Source of the DNA: Schinkia azotoformans LMG 9581
GTDB taxonomy: Bacteria; Bacillota; Bacilli; Bacillales; Bacillaceae_J
Assembly: GCF_000307855.1 (NCBI RefSeq)
Contig: NZ_AJLR01000125.1
Location: forward strand, 22,136-86,135
Direction of reading: 5' to 3'
DNA length: 64,000 nucleotides
Below, piece after piece: positions 1-9,124 of this stretch. Each line of letters opens with the position of its first letter. The stretch's first letter is position 1. A program made the position numbers and the translations under genes. The notes under the pieces are model-generated. The model saw only the letters and a list, made by a program, of their open reading frames with translations. It had not been told where the DNA came from and made no database searches.

Positions 1-2
1 GG

Positions 3-929
3 CAAAATCAAACACAAGATTATGATCAACAGCCATCAGAGGACCAGAACATTTCACAACGAAGAAAGCAAATGGCTCATCAACTTGCTCTTGGTGAATT
101 AGAGGATCATATCATCACTGTTGAGGTTGAAGAGCAACAAGCTTCGATGTTTGATCTACTCCAAGGTTCAGGTATGGAACAGATGGGCATGAATATGCAG
201 GACGCGCTCGGCTCTTTAATGCCTAAGAAGAAAAAAAAGCGCAAGCTTACTGTAAAAGAAGCACGAAAAGTTTTGACACAAGATGAAGCTAATAAGTTAA
301 TTGATATGGATGAGGTAACAGGGGAGGCCGTTTCAAAAGCCGAACAAATGGGGCTCATTTTTATCGATGAGATTGATAAGATTGCCGGTAAAAATCAAAA
401 TTCCGCAGATGTATCTAGAGAAGGAGTTCAACGTGACATTCTACCGATTGTTGAAGGATCTACGGTTGTGACTAAATATGGTCCTGTGAAAACAGATCAT
501 ATTTTGTTCGTGGCTGCGGGTGCTTTTCATATGGCGAAGCCTTCTGATTTAATACCTGAATTACAAGGTCGGTTTCCAATCCGTGTTGAGTTAACTAGTC
601 TCTCTGTTGATGACTTTGTTCGAATTTTAACAGAGCCAAGCAATGCTTTATTAAAACAATATGAAGCATTATTGCAAACGGAAGGTATCAAACTTGAATT
701 TTCTGACGATGCTATTCGTAAGATAGCAACAATTGCCTATGAAGTGAATCAGGAGACTGATAATATTGGTGCAAGAAGACTTCATACAATTCTTGAACGA
801 TTGCTTGAAGATCTATCATTCGAGGCTTCGGATATCAATCTGGAAAAGGTCATGATCACGCCGGAATATGTAGATGAAAAATTAAGTACAATTGCTAGAA
901 ATAAGGATTTAAGTCAATATATATTATAA
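3..929 (+). CDS. hslU: ATP-dependent protease ATPase subunit HslU (ClpY), 5' end cut by window
   Basis: AAA+ unfoldase that feeds substrates to the HslV (ClpQ) peptidase in the cytoplasm. The frame is open to the left edge, so the N-terminus and Walker A lie outside the window. The visible part holds the end of the I-domain with its MGMNMQDAL and basic KKKKKRK stretches, the Walker B box [10 protein letters not shown], sensor region [24 protein letters not shown], the sensor-2 motif [17 protein letters not shown], and the C-terminal tail ending QYIL that docks into HslV. The internal ATG at 72 is not the true start, because HslU-like sequence continues upstream. It sits directly before codY, as in the Bacillus clpQ-clpY-codY operon. 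Confidence 0.97.
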   Translation, partial: QNQTQDYDQQPSEDQNISQRRKQMAHQLALGELEDHIITVEVEEQQASMFDLLQGSGMEQMGMNMQDALGSLMPKKKKKRKLTVKEARKVLTQDEANKLIDMDEVTGEAVSKAEQMGLIFIDEIDKIAGKNQNSADVSREGVQRDILPIVEGSTVVTKYGPVKTDHILFVAAGAFHMAKPSDLIPELQGRFPIRVELTSLSVDDFVRILTEPSNALLKQYEALLQTEGIKLEFSDDAIRKIATIAYEVNQETDNIGARRLHTILERLLEDLSFEASDINLEKVMITPEYVDEKLSTIARNKDLSQYIL

Positions 930-988
930 CTTTATTCATACTGAATAAAGTTAAAGCCTCTGGGCGCAAATACGCCAAGGCGCATTTG
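927..988. repeat. Double palindrome repeat after hslU
   Basis: Two adjacent palindromes start on the hslU stop codon. The first has perfect 12-bp arms (927-938 and 942-953; TAACTTTATTCA and complement) around a 3-nt loop. The second has 10-bp arms with one mismatch (967-976 and 979-988; CAAATACGCC / GGCGCATTTG) and is followed by ATTATTTTT, so it could act as a weak terminator or attenuator before codY. A close copy of the first palindrome forms the last 29 bases of the window, so this is probably a dispersed genomic repeat rather than an operon-specific signal. Confidence 0.6.
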
Positions 989-1017
989 ATTATTTTTCCA
1001 ATATTAGGAGGATTAAG

Positions 1018-1797
1018 ATGAAGTTACTTGATAAAACTAGACAAATTAACGCAATGCTGCAAAAAGTTGGCGGAAAACCAGTTAACTTTAAAGAAATGGC
1101 TGAAACTTTACGTGATGTGATTGAGTCGAATGTTTATGTCGTAAGTAGAAGAGGGAAATTGTTAGGATTTGCAATAAAGCAACAAATTGAAAATGATCGT
1201 ATGAAATTGATGTTGGAAGAAAGACAGTTTCCTACTGACTACACAAATAATTTATTTAATGTAACAGAAACATCAGCAAATCTGGATATTGATAGTGAAT
1301 ATACAGCTTTTCCGGTAGAAAATAGAGATATTTTTCAAGCGGGCTTAACGACTATCGTTCCAATTAATGGTGGAGGAGAACGTCTAGGTACATTAATTCT
1401 TGCAAGAATTCAGGAAAATTTTTCAGATGATGATTTAATTCTTGCAGAGTATGGTGCAACAGTAGTAGGCATGGAAATTCTTCGTGAAAAATCAGAAGAA
1501 ATTGAAGAAGAGGCAAGAAGTAAAGCCGTTGTTCAAATGGCAATCAGCTCATTATCATATAGTGAGTTGGAAGCAATTGAGCATATCTTTGATGAACTGG
1601 AAGGTAATGAAGGATTGCTAGTTGCCAGTAAAATTGCCGACCGTGTAGGAATTACACGTTCAGTTATTGTTAACGCACTAAGAAAATTAGAAAGTGCGGG
1701 TGTAATCGAATCACGTTCTCTTGGTATGAAAGGGACATATATCAAGGTATTAAATGACAAATTCCTTATTGAACTTTCAAAATTAAAAACCAATTAA
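1018..1797 (+). CDS. codY: GTP-sensing global transcriptional repressor CodY
   Basis: DNA-binding regulator that responds to branched-chain amino acids and GTP and represses stationary-phase, nutrient-uptake and (in B. subtilis) motility genes. The 259-residue length is that of the family. The N-terminal two thirds is the GAF-type ligand domain ([13 protein letters not shown] and the later [18 protein letters not shown]). The C-terminus is a winged helix-turn-helix containing [19 protein letters not shown] at about residues 204-222. The ATG has an AGGAGG Shine-Dalgarno at 1006-1011. It lies 88 bp after hslU and is closed by a strong terminator, so it is probably the last gene of the clp operon. 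Confidence 0.98.
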   Translation: MKLLDKTRQINAMLQKVGGKPVNFKEMAETLRDVIESNVYVVSRRGKLLGFAIKQQIENDRMKLMLEERQFPTDYTNNLFNVTETSANLDIDSEYTAFPVENRDIFQAGLTTIVPINGGGERLGTLILARIQENFSDDDLILAEYGATVVGMEILREKSEEIEEEARSKAVVQMAISSLSYSELEAIEHIFDELEGNEGLLVASKIADRVGITRSVIVNALRKLESAGVIESRSLGMKGTYIKVLNDKFLIELSKLKTN

Positions 1798-1801
1798 TAA
1801 T

Positions 1802-1852
1802 AAAAGCTGTCCAATTTGGGTTGTTTCTACTAAATTTGGGCAGCTTTTTTTT
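1802..1852 (+). terminator. Rho-independent terminator of codY
   Basis: Long stem formed by AAAAGCTGTCCAATTT and AAATTTGGGCAGCTTTT (one G-T pair and one bulge), followed directly by a run of T. It separates codY from the fla/che operon. Confidence 0.85.
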
Positions 1853-1886
1853 ATGTGGTTTTTGTAGGATAAATGGGACTTTTTTT

Positions 1887-1912
1887 CTAATTTTATAGAC
1901 ATTTGCCGACAA
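1887..1912 (+). promoter_or_regulatory. Possible sigma-D promoter of the fla/che operon
   Basis: GCCGACAA at 1905-1912 matches six of eight positions of the sigma-D -10 element GCCGATAT. The -35 side is weaker: CTAA or TAAT at 1887-1891, 13-14 bp upstream, against TAAA with 14-16 bp. B. subtilis fla/che also has a sigma-D promoter upstream of its sigma-A promoter, which is the main reason to take this seriously. Confidence 0.3.
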
Positions 1913-1925
1913 TTTGTTTTTTTTG

Positions 1926-1954
1926 TTATCATTTGTATAGAAATGATTTATAAT
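1926..1954 (+). promoter_or_regulatory. Candidate sigma-A promoter of the fla/che operon
   Basis: A perfect -10 TATAAT (1949-1954) lies 17 bp after TTATCA (1926-1931; four of six matches to TTGACA) in very AT-rich DNA. It sits about 110 bp upstream of the flgB start, in the 267-bp gap between codY and flgB. No other gene-like element is visible in that gap apart from the codY terminator and the possible sigma-D site. Confidence 0.5.
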
Positions 1955-2064
1955 AATGTGTAAATTGTAATATGATATTCTATAGTGTATTTTATCTTGG
2001 GAATAATTACCTAATTCCTGTGGTTTAGTTACATAGTAAAATGAATGTAGTGAGGAGATATACT

Positions 2065-2448
2065 ATGAAACTATTTTCAGATTCTATTCAGTCATTAGAA
2101 AATGCTTTGGCATACTCATCGCTTAAACAAAAGACGATCTCAAATAATATTGCCAATGTAGATACGCCTAACTATAAAGCTCAGGAAGTAAGCTTTAAAT
2201 CTGAATTTGATCGTGCTACATTACAAGCACGTCGTTCCGATGCTCGGCATTTTGAGTTTAAGCGTGGAAGTTCCAATATTGAAGTAAATACTAGAGCCAC
2301 AACGTCCTATAACCATAATGGAAACAATGTCGATATTGATAAAGAGATGGCAGAAATGGCTCAAAACCAAATTTACTATAATGTCCTTGTTGATAGGATG
2401 AATAGTAAGTTTAATTCTTTAAAAGAGGCTTTAAAGGGAGGTAACTAA
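2065..2448 (+). CDS. flgB: Flagellar basal body proximal rod protein FlgB
   Basis: Rod subunit of the flagellar basal body, exported by the flagellar type III system. The 127-residue product has the N-terminal rod signature ISNNIANVDTPNYKA and a C-terminal NVDIDKEMAEMAQNQIYYN heptad region. The in-frame ATG at 2041 would add eight residues but has no Shine-Dalgarno. The ATG at 2065 follows GAGGAG with suitable spacing and gives an N-terminus (MKLFSD) like that of Bacillus FlgB. It is the first gene of the fla/che operon, two bases from flgC. Confidence 0.96.
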   Translation: MKLFSDSIQSLENALAYSSLKQKTISNNIANVDTPNYKAQEVSFKSEFDRATLQARRSDARHFEFKRGSSNIEVNTRATTSYNHNGNNVDIDKEMAEMAQNQIYYNVLVDRMNSKFNSLKEALKGGN

Positions 2449-2450
2449 TC

Positions 2451-2903
2451 TTGCGTGTTTTTAATGGAATGAATATATCTGCCTCTGCTTTAACGGCTCA
2501 GCGCTTTCGTATGGATGTCATTTCATCGAATATGGCCAATGCGGAATCAACAAGAGCTAATTTTGTAAACGGTGAGTGGCAGCCCTATCGCAGAAAAATG
2601 GTCGAATTTGAACCTGTTAAAGGTTCATTCAATACTTATTTAAATAAGGCAATGAAGGAGTCGCAAAATCCGGGACAAGGTGTTCGAGTTAGAGCCGTTG
2701 TGGAGGACGAGACGCCATTTACGTATGTATATAATCCTGAACATCCAGATGCGAATGCAGATGGATATGTTGCTATGCCTAATGTCGATCCTCTTAAGGA
2801 AATGATAGATTTAATGAGTGCAACTAGATCATATGAAGCGAATATCACTGCTTTTAATGCGACGAAAAGCATGTTGATGAAAGCACTTGAAATTGGGAAG
2901 TAG
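2451..2903 (+). CDS. flgC: Flagellar basal body rod protein FlgC
   Basis: Proximal rod subunit of the basal body. The 150-residue product opens with MRVFNGMNISASALTAQRFR and contains the rod motif VISSNMANAEST and the GEWQPYRRKMVEF stretch typical of Bacillus FlgC. The C-terminal SATRSYEANITAFNATKSM helix is the conserved rod/hook coiled-coil end. Translation starts at TTG behind AAAGGGAGG. It lies between flgB and fliE, the usual order. Confidence 0.96.
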   Translation: MRVFNGMNISASALTAQRFRMDVISSNMANAESTRANFVNGEWQPYRRKMVEFEPVKGSFNTYLNKAMKESQNPGQGVRVRAVVEDETPFTYVYNPEHPDANADGYVAMPNVDPLKEMIDLMSATRSYEANITAFNATKSMLMKALEIGK

Positions 2904-2922
2904 TGAGGAGGTAAAGCATTAG

Positions 2923-3231
2923 ATGGAACGAATTTCGCCCTTTAAATTAAATCAGCCAACAAATTTACGTAATGATTCTATTTCTCAAAGAGTCACTCCC
3001 TCTGAAGCACACCAGAAATTTTCAAGTGCTTTAAAGAGTGCAATCAATGAACTTAATCAGTCACAAATACAATCTGATATTGCTACGAATAAATTTATAA
3101 AAGGTGAAATAACGGATATTCATGATGTAATGATTGCAGCACAGAAGGCAAGTATAACAAGACAAGCAGCGATTGAAGTACGTAACAAAGTAATCGATGC
3201 CTATAAAGAAATTATGAGAATGCAAATCTAA
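2923..3231 (+). CDS. fliE: Flagellar hook-basal body complex protein FliE
   Basis: Small adaptor that joins the MS ring to the rod. The 102-residue product has a variable N-terminus and the conserved FliE core: SALKSAINELNQSQ, then EITDIHDVMIAAQKASI and the C-terminal VIDAYKEIMRMQI. The ATG follows GAGGAGG. Its place between flgC and fliF is invariant in Bacillus. Confidence 0.96.
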   Translation: MERISPFKLNQPTNLRNDSISQRVTPSEAHQKFSSALKSAINELNQSQIQSDIATNKFIKGEITDIHDVMIAAQKASITRQAAIEVRNKVIDAYKEIMRMQI

Positions 3232-3270
3232 AAAAAGAATAAAACATAGAGGAATATGCTGGGGGCCATC

Positions 3271-4848
3271 ATGAACGAGAAGCTAGTAAACTTGAAAAAT
3301 AAAATTATGGATTTTTGGAATGCTAGGACGAAAACCCAAAAAACCATTATTGCCAGTTCAGTAGGCGCATTCATCGTCATTTTGATTCTCGTTTCAATTT
3401 TTGCATCAAAACCTAATCTTGTCCCTCTTTATAGTAATTTATCTCCCCAGGAAACCGGGCAAATAAAAGCTACATTGGATTCAAAAGGGATAAAATCTGA
3501 AATAACAAACGATGGTACTACTATTAAAGTGCCATCCGAATTAGTAGATACATTAACAGTGGAATTGGCGGCTGAAGGTATACCTGACAGCGGTGAAATA
3601 TATTTTTCATCATTTGGTGAGGGTGGATTTGGTACGACCCAAGAAGAGTTTGAGATGAGAAAAAATGCAGCTGTTCAAAGTGAGCTTAAAAGACTGATCA
3701 AAAGATTTGAAGGTGTGCAGGATGCGGAAGTAATGATTTCACTGCCACAGCAAAGTGTTTTTATCGGTGAAGAGCAAGGAACTGCTTCTGCGTCAATCGT
3801 CATCCACCAAAAACCAGGCTATAAATTTAAGGATGAACAAATTGAGGGACTATACCATCTTGTTTCTAAAAGTGTGTCAAACCTGCCTATAGAAAATATC
3901 GTCATCACAAACCAGTATTTTGAGCATCTAGATCAAAAAAAATTATTTGCCGGAAATAATGGAAATGCAGGTGTTAACTTTACAGAACAATATGAAATCC
4001 AAAAGCAGGTTGAAAGGGATATCCAACGCCAAGTTCAGCAAATGCTTGGACTCATGATGGGTAGAGATAAGGTTATTGTTACAGTAACAGCAGATATTGA
4101 TACATCTAAGGTCAATACAACAAGTAATATTGTAAAGCCAATAGATGAAGAGAATATGAAGGGAATTGCCATCAGTGCAGAAAAAATCTCTGAATCCTTT
4201 GTTGGTGATGGAGCTGCAGGTGGACAAGTTGGAGCTGGACAAAATGATGTCCCAAATTATCCAGCCCAAAACGGTAATAATAATGGCGAATATGAAAATA
4301 TTGAAGAAAGAATAAATTATGATGTAACAAGAATTATGGAAACTGTCGAAGGATCGCCCTATAAAGTGAAGGATCTTGGGATTCAAGTGGCTATTGACAG
4401 CACGGATTTAGATGATCAAACGAAGCAAACACTTGGTGCGGAAATCCAAAATATGCTCAATGGCATCATTAAAACGACAATCGACAATAAGGAAGCCGAT
4501 CTAAATGGAAAAGTAAATGTGACCTGGCAAGCCTTTAATGGCATCGAACCAATGCCTGTACCGACATTTATGGATACGGTTCAAAGTAATTTAGCAATGA
4601 TTATTGGCGGTGTTTTACTATTGTTAGCCGTTGTTATTGGTTTATTTATGTTCCTTCGCAGAAATAAGAAAAAAGAGGCTATCGAAGATTTGGCTCCAAT
4701 TACGGAAGGGCCAATTATCGATATTCCAGATGTGAATGAGGAACAGCAAACGGAAGCAAGCGCAAGAAGAAAACAGCTTGAAAAATTGGCAAAAGAAAAG
4801 CCAGATGAATTTGCGAAATTATTGCGCTCTTGGTTGGCTGAAGATTAG
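3271..4848 (+). CDS. fliF: Flagellar MS-ring protein FliF
   Basis: Forms the inner-membrane MS ring on which the switch and export gate are built. It has 525 residues, a transmembrane helix near residues 25-45, a periplasmic-side YscJ/FliF ring-building region (LVPLYSNLSPQETGQIKATL, EGVQDAEVMISLP), a second transmembrane helix near 440-463, and a charged cytoplasmic tail ending FAKLLRSWLAED that binds FliG. An in-frame ATG lies at 3256, but 3271 has GGGGG at good spacing and gives the usual MNEKL-type start. It is 11 bp from fliG. Confidence 0.97.
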   Translation: MNEKLVNLKNKIMDFWNARTKTQKTIIASSVGAFIVILILVSIFASKPNLVPLYSNLSPQETGQIKATLDSKGIKSEITNDGTTIKVPSELVDTLTVELAAEGIPDSGEIYFSSFGEGGFGTTQEEFEMRKNAAVQSELKRLIKRFEGVQDAEVMISLPQQSVFIGEEQGTASASIVIHQKPGYKFKDEQIEGLYHLVSKSVSNLPIENIVITNQYFEHLDQKKLFAGNNGNAGVNFTEQYEIQKQVERDIQRQVQQMLGLMMGRDKVIVTVTADIDTSKVNTTSNIVKPIDEENMKGIAISAEKISESFVGDGAAGGQVGAGQNDVPNYPAQNGNNNGEYENIEERINYDVTRIMETVEGSPYKVKDLGIQVAIDSTDLDDQTKQTLGAEIQNMLNGIIKTTIDNKEADLNGKVNVTWQAFNGIEPMPVPTFMDTVQSNLAMIIGGVLLLLAVVIGLFMFLRRNKKKEAIEDLAPITEGPIIDIPDVNEEQQTEASARRKQLEKLAKEKPDEFAKLLRSWLAED

Positions 4849-4859
4849 GGGGGGCTTTT

Positions 4860-5873
4860 ATGTCTAAAAACTCGGAAGAACTTACAGGAAAGCAAAAAGC
4901 TGCCATACTCCTTATTTCTCTTGGGCCAGAAGTCTCTGCACAAGTATATAAGCACTTATCAGAGGAAGAAATTGAGAAGCTTACATTAGAGATTTCAAGT
5001 GTAAAGAAAGTTGAAACAAAACAAAAAGAGGATATTCTTGATCAATTTCATCAAATCGCCCTTGCTCAAGAGTATATTTCACAGGGTGGTATTGGCTATG
5101 CGAAGACAGTTTTGGAAAAAGCGTTAGGACCAGAACAAGCGGCATCGATTATTAACCGTTTGACTTCCTCCTTGCAAGTTAAACCATTTGATTTTGCAAG
5201 GAAGGCCGATCCTTCCCAAATATTAAACTTTATCCAAAACGAGCATCCACAAACAATTGCGTTAATACTTTCGTATCTTGACCCGGAAAAAGCCGGTCAA
5301 ATTCTGTCTGCACTCCCACAGGAAATGCAGGCAGATATTGCAAAACGTATTGCTTTAATGGATAGTACGTCACCGGAAATTATTAATGAGGTTGAACAAA
5401 TTTTAGAACGAAAGCTATCTACTACGGTAACTCAAGACTATACTCAAACTGGCGGTATTGAGGCTGTTGTTGAAGTGCTAAATGGTGTAGACAGAAGTAC
5501 GGAGCGGACTATATTAGATGCACTAGAAATTCAAGACCCTGAGCTTGCTGAAGAGATTAAAAAGAGAATGTTTGTCTTCGAGGATATTGTTACACTTGAT
5601 AATCGTGCGATTCAACGTGTTATTCGTGATTGTGAAAATGCAGATTTAATGCTTGCACTTAAAGTAGCAAGTGAGGAAGTTAGAGAGATTGTCTTTAAAA
5701 ACATGTCAAAACGGATGGCAGAAACATTCATCGAAGAAATGGAATTTATGGGACCTGTACGTCTTCGCGATGTTGAAGAAGCACAGACAAGGATTGTTGC
5801 TACGATCAGACGTCTAGAAGAAGCTGGTGAAATCGTGATTGCCCGTGGAGGAGGAGACGATATCATTGTCTAG
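4860..5873 (+). CDS. fliG: Flagellar motor switch protein FliG
   Basis: Rotor protein of the C-ring that receives torque from the stators. The 337-residue product has the N-terminal FliF-binding domain (KAAILLISLGPEVSAQVYKH), the middle domain with the EHPQTIA motif at about residue 128, and the C-terminal torque domain with alternating charges in NRAIQRVIRDCENADLMLAL. It starts at ATG after a GGGGGG Shine-Dalgarno and overlaps the fliH start by 8 bp, suggesting translational coupling. Confidence 0.98.
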   Translation: MSKNSEELTGKQKAAILLISLGPEVSAQVYKHLSEEEIEKLTLEISSVKKVETKQKEDILDQFHQIALAQEYISQGGIGYAKTVLEKALGPEQAASIINRLTSSLQVKPFDFARKADPSQILNFIQNEHPQTIALILSYLDPEKAGQILSALPQEMQADIAKRIALMDSTSPEIINEVEQILERKLSTTVTQDYTQTGGIEAVVEVLNGVDRSTERTILDALEIQDPELAEEIKKRMFVFEDIVTLDNRAIQRVIRDCENADLMLALKVASEEVREIVFKNMSKRMAETFIEEMEFMGPVRLRDVEEAQTRIVATIRRLEEAGEIVIARGGGDDIIV

Positions 5874-6684
5874 AGTTATCAAATCTCCTTTCACACAAAC
5901 TGAAGAAGGTAAAAAAAGGGTCATCCAATTAAAACCGTTAAGCGGAGAACGGCAGTATTTCGAAGATAGTTACAATCAAAGCGAAGAAGCGGAGGAGAAG
6001 GCTGTTGATTTAAGGGAAATTGAAGTAAAGGCCGACGAAATTATTCGCAATGCCGAGAAAGAGGCCATTTCAATTTTAAGAGATGCCGAAAATAAATTAC
6101 AAGAAATCATGCATCAAATAGAAGTAGAAAAACAGAATTGGGATATCGAAAAAGAGCATTGGATTGAAACAGCCAAACAAGATGGGTATGCAGAAGGCTT
6201 TGAGGTAGGTAGACAGGAAGGAGTTCACGAATTTAAAACTCTGATCAACACTGCCAAAGAGACTGTAATCCTAAGTAAACAAGATTATCTAAAAAATGTG
6301 GAACAATCGGAAACAACCGTTCTTCATCTAGGATTAAAAGCGGCAGAAAAAATTATCGGTTTTATTTTGGAATTAAACGAGGATATTTTTCTGAATTTGG
6401 TTAAGCAGGTTGTTAAAGAAGTAAAGGACCATCAGGATGTACAAATCCATGTTCATCCTAAATATTATAGTCTTTTAATATCGCAAAAAGAGGAAATTAA
6501 AGCTTATTTCAATAACCCAACAACGCAAATTTATATTTTTCCTGATGATGAACTAAAAGAAACGGATTGTATCATCGAATCGTCATTTGGAAGAATCGAC
6601 GCAAGTATAGATAGTCAGCTAAATGAACTAAAGCTTAAGCTACTCCAAATTTTGGAGGGAGAGATGGAAGATGAAAACTGCTAA
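5866..6684 (+). CDS. fliH: Flagellar assembly protein FliH (export ATPase regulator)
   Basis: Binds and restrains the FliI ATPase and links it to the C-ring. The 272-residue product has a basic N-terminus, a long charged coiled-coil (about residues 40-100), GYAEGFEVGRQEG at about 105-117, and the C-terminal FliH/HrpE domain ending in a DCIIESSFGRIDASIDSQL motif. I place the start at TTG 5866, about nine bases after GGAGGAGGAG. The reading frame is open farther upstream (TTG 5839), but that region is inside fliG and has no ribosome site. Confidence 0.93.
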   Translation: MSRVIKSPFTQTEEGKKRVIQLKPLSGERQYFEDSYNQSEEAEEKAVDLREIEVKADEIIRNAEKEAISILRDAENKLQEIMHQIEVEKQNWDIEKEHWIETAKQDGYAEGFEVGRQEGVHEFKTLINTAKETVILSKQDYLKNVEQSETTVLHLGLKAAEKIIGFILELNEDIFLNLVKQVVKEVKDHQDVQIHVHPKYYSLLISQKEEIKAYFNNPTTQIYIFPDDELKETDCIIESSFGRIDASIDSQLNELKLKLLQILEGEMEDENC

Positions 6685-7981
6685 TCTCATCTCTATGATC
6701 GATTCAATTGATACTTTTAAACGCTATGGCCGTGTAACAAGAGTCATCGGTTTAATGATAGAATCGCGCGGACCGGAAAGCTCTATTGGGGACTTATGCT
6801 ATATCCACGTAGGTTTGAAGCGAAAGCGGATTATTCCTGCTGAAGTGGTAGGATTTCGTGATTCATTTGTTTTGCTTATGCCTTATACCGATATACAGGA
6901 TATTTCTCCGGGCTGCCTCGTTGAGGCTACAGGTGAATCATTACAAATTAAAGTTGGATCTGCCCTGATCGGAAAAGTTCTAGATCCGCTTGGTTTACCG
7001 ATGGACGAAAGTCCGCTTCCGAAGGGATTAACACCAGCTCCAACAGACCAGTCACCTCCTAATCCGATGAAAAGGCCCCCGATCGAAGAAGAGATCGAGG
7101 TAGGAATTCGAGTAATCGATAGCACCTTAACAGTCGGTAAAGGACAGAGGATTGGTATCTTTGCCGGTAGTGGTGTGGGAAAAAGTACGTTGATGGGAAT
7201 GATCGCTCGCAATTCTGAAGCCGATATTAATGTAATTGGTTTAATAGGTGAGCGTGGTCGTGAAGTAAGGGAGTTCATTGAACGAGATTTAGGGGAAGAG
7301 GGCTTGAAAAAATCGGTTGTTGTCTGCGCAACCTCTGATCAACCGGCACTAATGAGGTTAAAGGGTGCGTATACAGCTACTGCAGTCGCAGAATATTATC
7401 GTGATCAGGGCTATAATGTCATGATGATGATGGATTCGGTAACACGTGTTGCAATGGCACAGCGAGAGATTGGACTTGCTATTGGTGAACCACCGACGAC
7501 AAAAGGGTATACACCCTCTGTATTCGCTATATTGCCAAAGCTCTTGGAACGAACCGGTATGAATGATAAAGGCTCCATTACGGCATTTTATACAGTATTA
7601 GTTGATGGCGACGATATGAATGAGCCCATCGCAGACGCCGTACGCGGGATTTTAGATGGTCACCTTGTTTTGGACCGGGCCTTAGCGAATAAAGGCCATT
7701 ATCCGGCTATTAATGTATTAAAAAGTGTCAGCCGTGTTATGAATAACATCGTTTCAAAAGAGCACCGAAAAGCGGCTGAAAGATTAAGAGACTTGCTGTC
7801 AACTTATATAAACTCAGAAGATTTAATTAATATCGGTGCTTATAAACGCGGATCCTCTAAGGAAATTGATGAAGCTATTCGCTTTTATCCAAGGATTATC
7901 TCTTTTCTAAAACAAGAGACAGATGAAAACATCCGAAAATCAGATTCCATATCCACTCTCATTCAGTTATTCGAAAATTAA
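6671..7981 (+). CDS. fliI: Flagellum-specific ATP synthase FliI
   Basis: Hexameric ATPase that powers or assists substrate unloading at the flagellar type III export gate. The 436-residue product resembles F1-ATPase beta: Walker A GSGVGKST near residue 165, GERGREVREFIERDLG, the Walker B region VMMMMDSVTRVAMAQREIGL, and GYTPSVFAILPKLLERTG. It overlaps the fliH 3' end by 14 bp and uses the GGAGGGAG just upstream. Confidence 0.98.
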   Translation: MKTANLISMIDSIDTFKRYGRVTRVIGLMIESRGPESSIGDLCYIHVGLKRKRIIPAEVVGFRDSFVLLMPYTDIQDISPGCLVEATGESLQIKVGSALIGKVLDPLGLPMDESPLPKGLTPAPTDQSPPNPMKRPPIEEEIEVGIRVIDSTLTVGKGQRIGIFAGSGVGKSTLMGMIARNSEADINVIGLIGERGREVREFIERDLGEEGLKKSVVVCATSDQPALMRLKGAYTATAVAEYYRDQGYNVMMMMDSVTRVAMAQREIGLAIGEPPTTKGYTPSVFAILPKLLERTGMNDKGSITAFYTVLVDGDDMNEPIADAVRGILDGHLVLDRALANKGHYPAINVLKSVSRVMNNIVSKEHRKAAERLRDLLSTYINSEDLINIGAYKRGSSKEIDEAIRFYPRIISFLKQETDENIRKSDSISTLIQLFEN

Positions 7982-8005
7982 ATCATGTTTTTGGGGGTAG
8001 TCGAT

Positions 8006-8449
8006 ATGGCATTTAAATATAAATTCGAAAAATTATTATCAATCAAAGAAAACGAAAAAGATGTCGTTATCGGTGAATACAACGATGCTGTCCAAAAATT
8101 TGAGAAAGCGGCAACTAAACTATATCAATTGCTTAAGCAAAAGGAAGATTTAATAGATCAACAAGGGAAACAATTAACATCGGGCTTAAATATTAGACAA
8201 ATTCAGGATTTACAACGATTTTTGCCATTCCTTGATAAATCAATTGCGGAGTGGCAAGTTCAAGTCGCAAAAGCTCGTAAATTTATGGAATTAAAACAAC
8301 AGCTTTTACTTGAAAAAAACATTGAGGTAAAAAAATATGAAATAATGAAAGAAAAATCCTTGGCTGCCTATAGTCAATTGGAGAAAGCAGAGGAAAATAA
8401 ATTAATGGATGAGATCTCGATCCAACAATATATGAATCGAGGAAATTAG
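8006..8449 (+). CDS. fliJ: Flagellar export chaperone/stalk protein FliJ
   Basis: Cytosolic coiled-coil protein that inserts into the FliI ring and helps recycle export chaperones. The 147-residue product is almost wholly helical and charged, with the conserved FKYKFEKLLSIKENEKD start and the EKNIEVKKYEIMKEKSLAAY C-terminal helix, ending MDEISIQQYMNRG. The ATG at 8006 follows GGGGG; an in-frame ATG at 7985 lacks a good site. It lies between fliI and ylxF as in B. subtilis. Confidence 0.94.
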   Translation: MAFKYKFEKLLSIKENEKDVVIGEYNDAVQKFEKAATKLYQLLKQKEDLIDQQGKQLTSGLNIRQIQDLQRFLPFLDKSIAEWQVQVAKARKFMELKQQLLLEKNIEVKKYEIMKEKSLAAYSQLEKAEENKLMDEISIQQYMNRGN

Positions 8450-8457
8450 GTGTTTAT

Positions 8458-9078
8458 ATGAGCAATAAAGCTGAAGAACTAAGCCTAAATGAGGAGAAAA
8501 AAAGTAGCAAAATTCAGTGGTTTTTGTTTGTGATCGTGATTCCGCTCTTTTTTGCCATAGCTATAGCCTTAGTTGTGATGACAATGTCCGGTATTAATGT
8601 ATTTGACTTAGCTAAAAAGTATAGCGGTGATATACCGATTATTTCATCAATCGTTTCTAATGATGAAGATAAGGAAGAAGTTAGTGATAGTGTTTTTTCT
8701 TTAAAAGCTACAATTGAAGATCAAAAAGCGGAAATTGCAAATTTGCAGGCTGAAATTGAAAGCAAGCAAAAAGATCTCAAGGCTTCGCAAGAAGAAATTG
8801 ATAAATTAGTGAATGAAATCAAAGCTTTGGAAGAGAAAGAAAAAGAGGCAACAATCAAGCTGGAAGAGCTTGCGAAGGTTTACGAAACGATGTCGGCGAA
8901 AAAATCAGCTGCCATTCTATCCGTTATGGCAAATAAAGATTCGATTGAAATATTAGTCAAATTGAATAATGAAACAAGAGCCGCTGTTTTGGAAAAAATG
9001 GAACCTAAAAAAGCAGCAGAATTAACCGTTTTATTAAAAGCCGAAGAGAACAAAGCCGGAATTAATAGTGAAGGGTAA
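8458..9078 (+). CDS. ylxF: MotE/YlxF-family flagellar operon protein
   Basis: Membrane protein of the fla/che operon related to MotE (MgtE N-terminal-like domain). The 206-residue product has a short cytoplasmic N-terminus, one transmembrane helix near residues 21-44, a long coiled coil around 75-140 (TIEDQKAEIANLQAEIESKQ), and a C-terminal helical module with the repeated pattern KKSAAILSVMANKDSIEIL and KMEPKKAAELTVLL. MotE acts with stators in other bacteria; the exact role of the Bacillus protein is not settled. The position between fliJ and fliK is typical. Confidence 0.88.
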   Translation: MSNKAEELSLNEEKKSSKIQWFLFVIVIPLFFAIAIALVVMTMSGINVFDLAKKYSGDIPIISSIVSNDEDKEEVSDSVFSLKATIEDQKAEIANLQAEIESKQKDLKASQEEIDKLVNEIKALEEKEKEATIKLEELAKVYETMSAKKSAAILSVMANKDSIEILVKLNNETRAAVLEKMEPKKAAELTVLLKAEENKAGINSEG

Positions 9079-9124
9079 AAAATAGTATTCATTCTGCGTT
9101 TTTACTTGAAAGGAGGTGAGAAAA

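Noticed and set aside
8398..8425. Internal sigma-D promoter before ylxF (TAAA followed by CTCGATCC)
   Set aside because: Only half of the -10 positions match, and it lies in fliJ coding sequence; not better than background.
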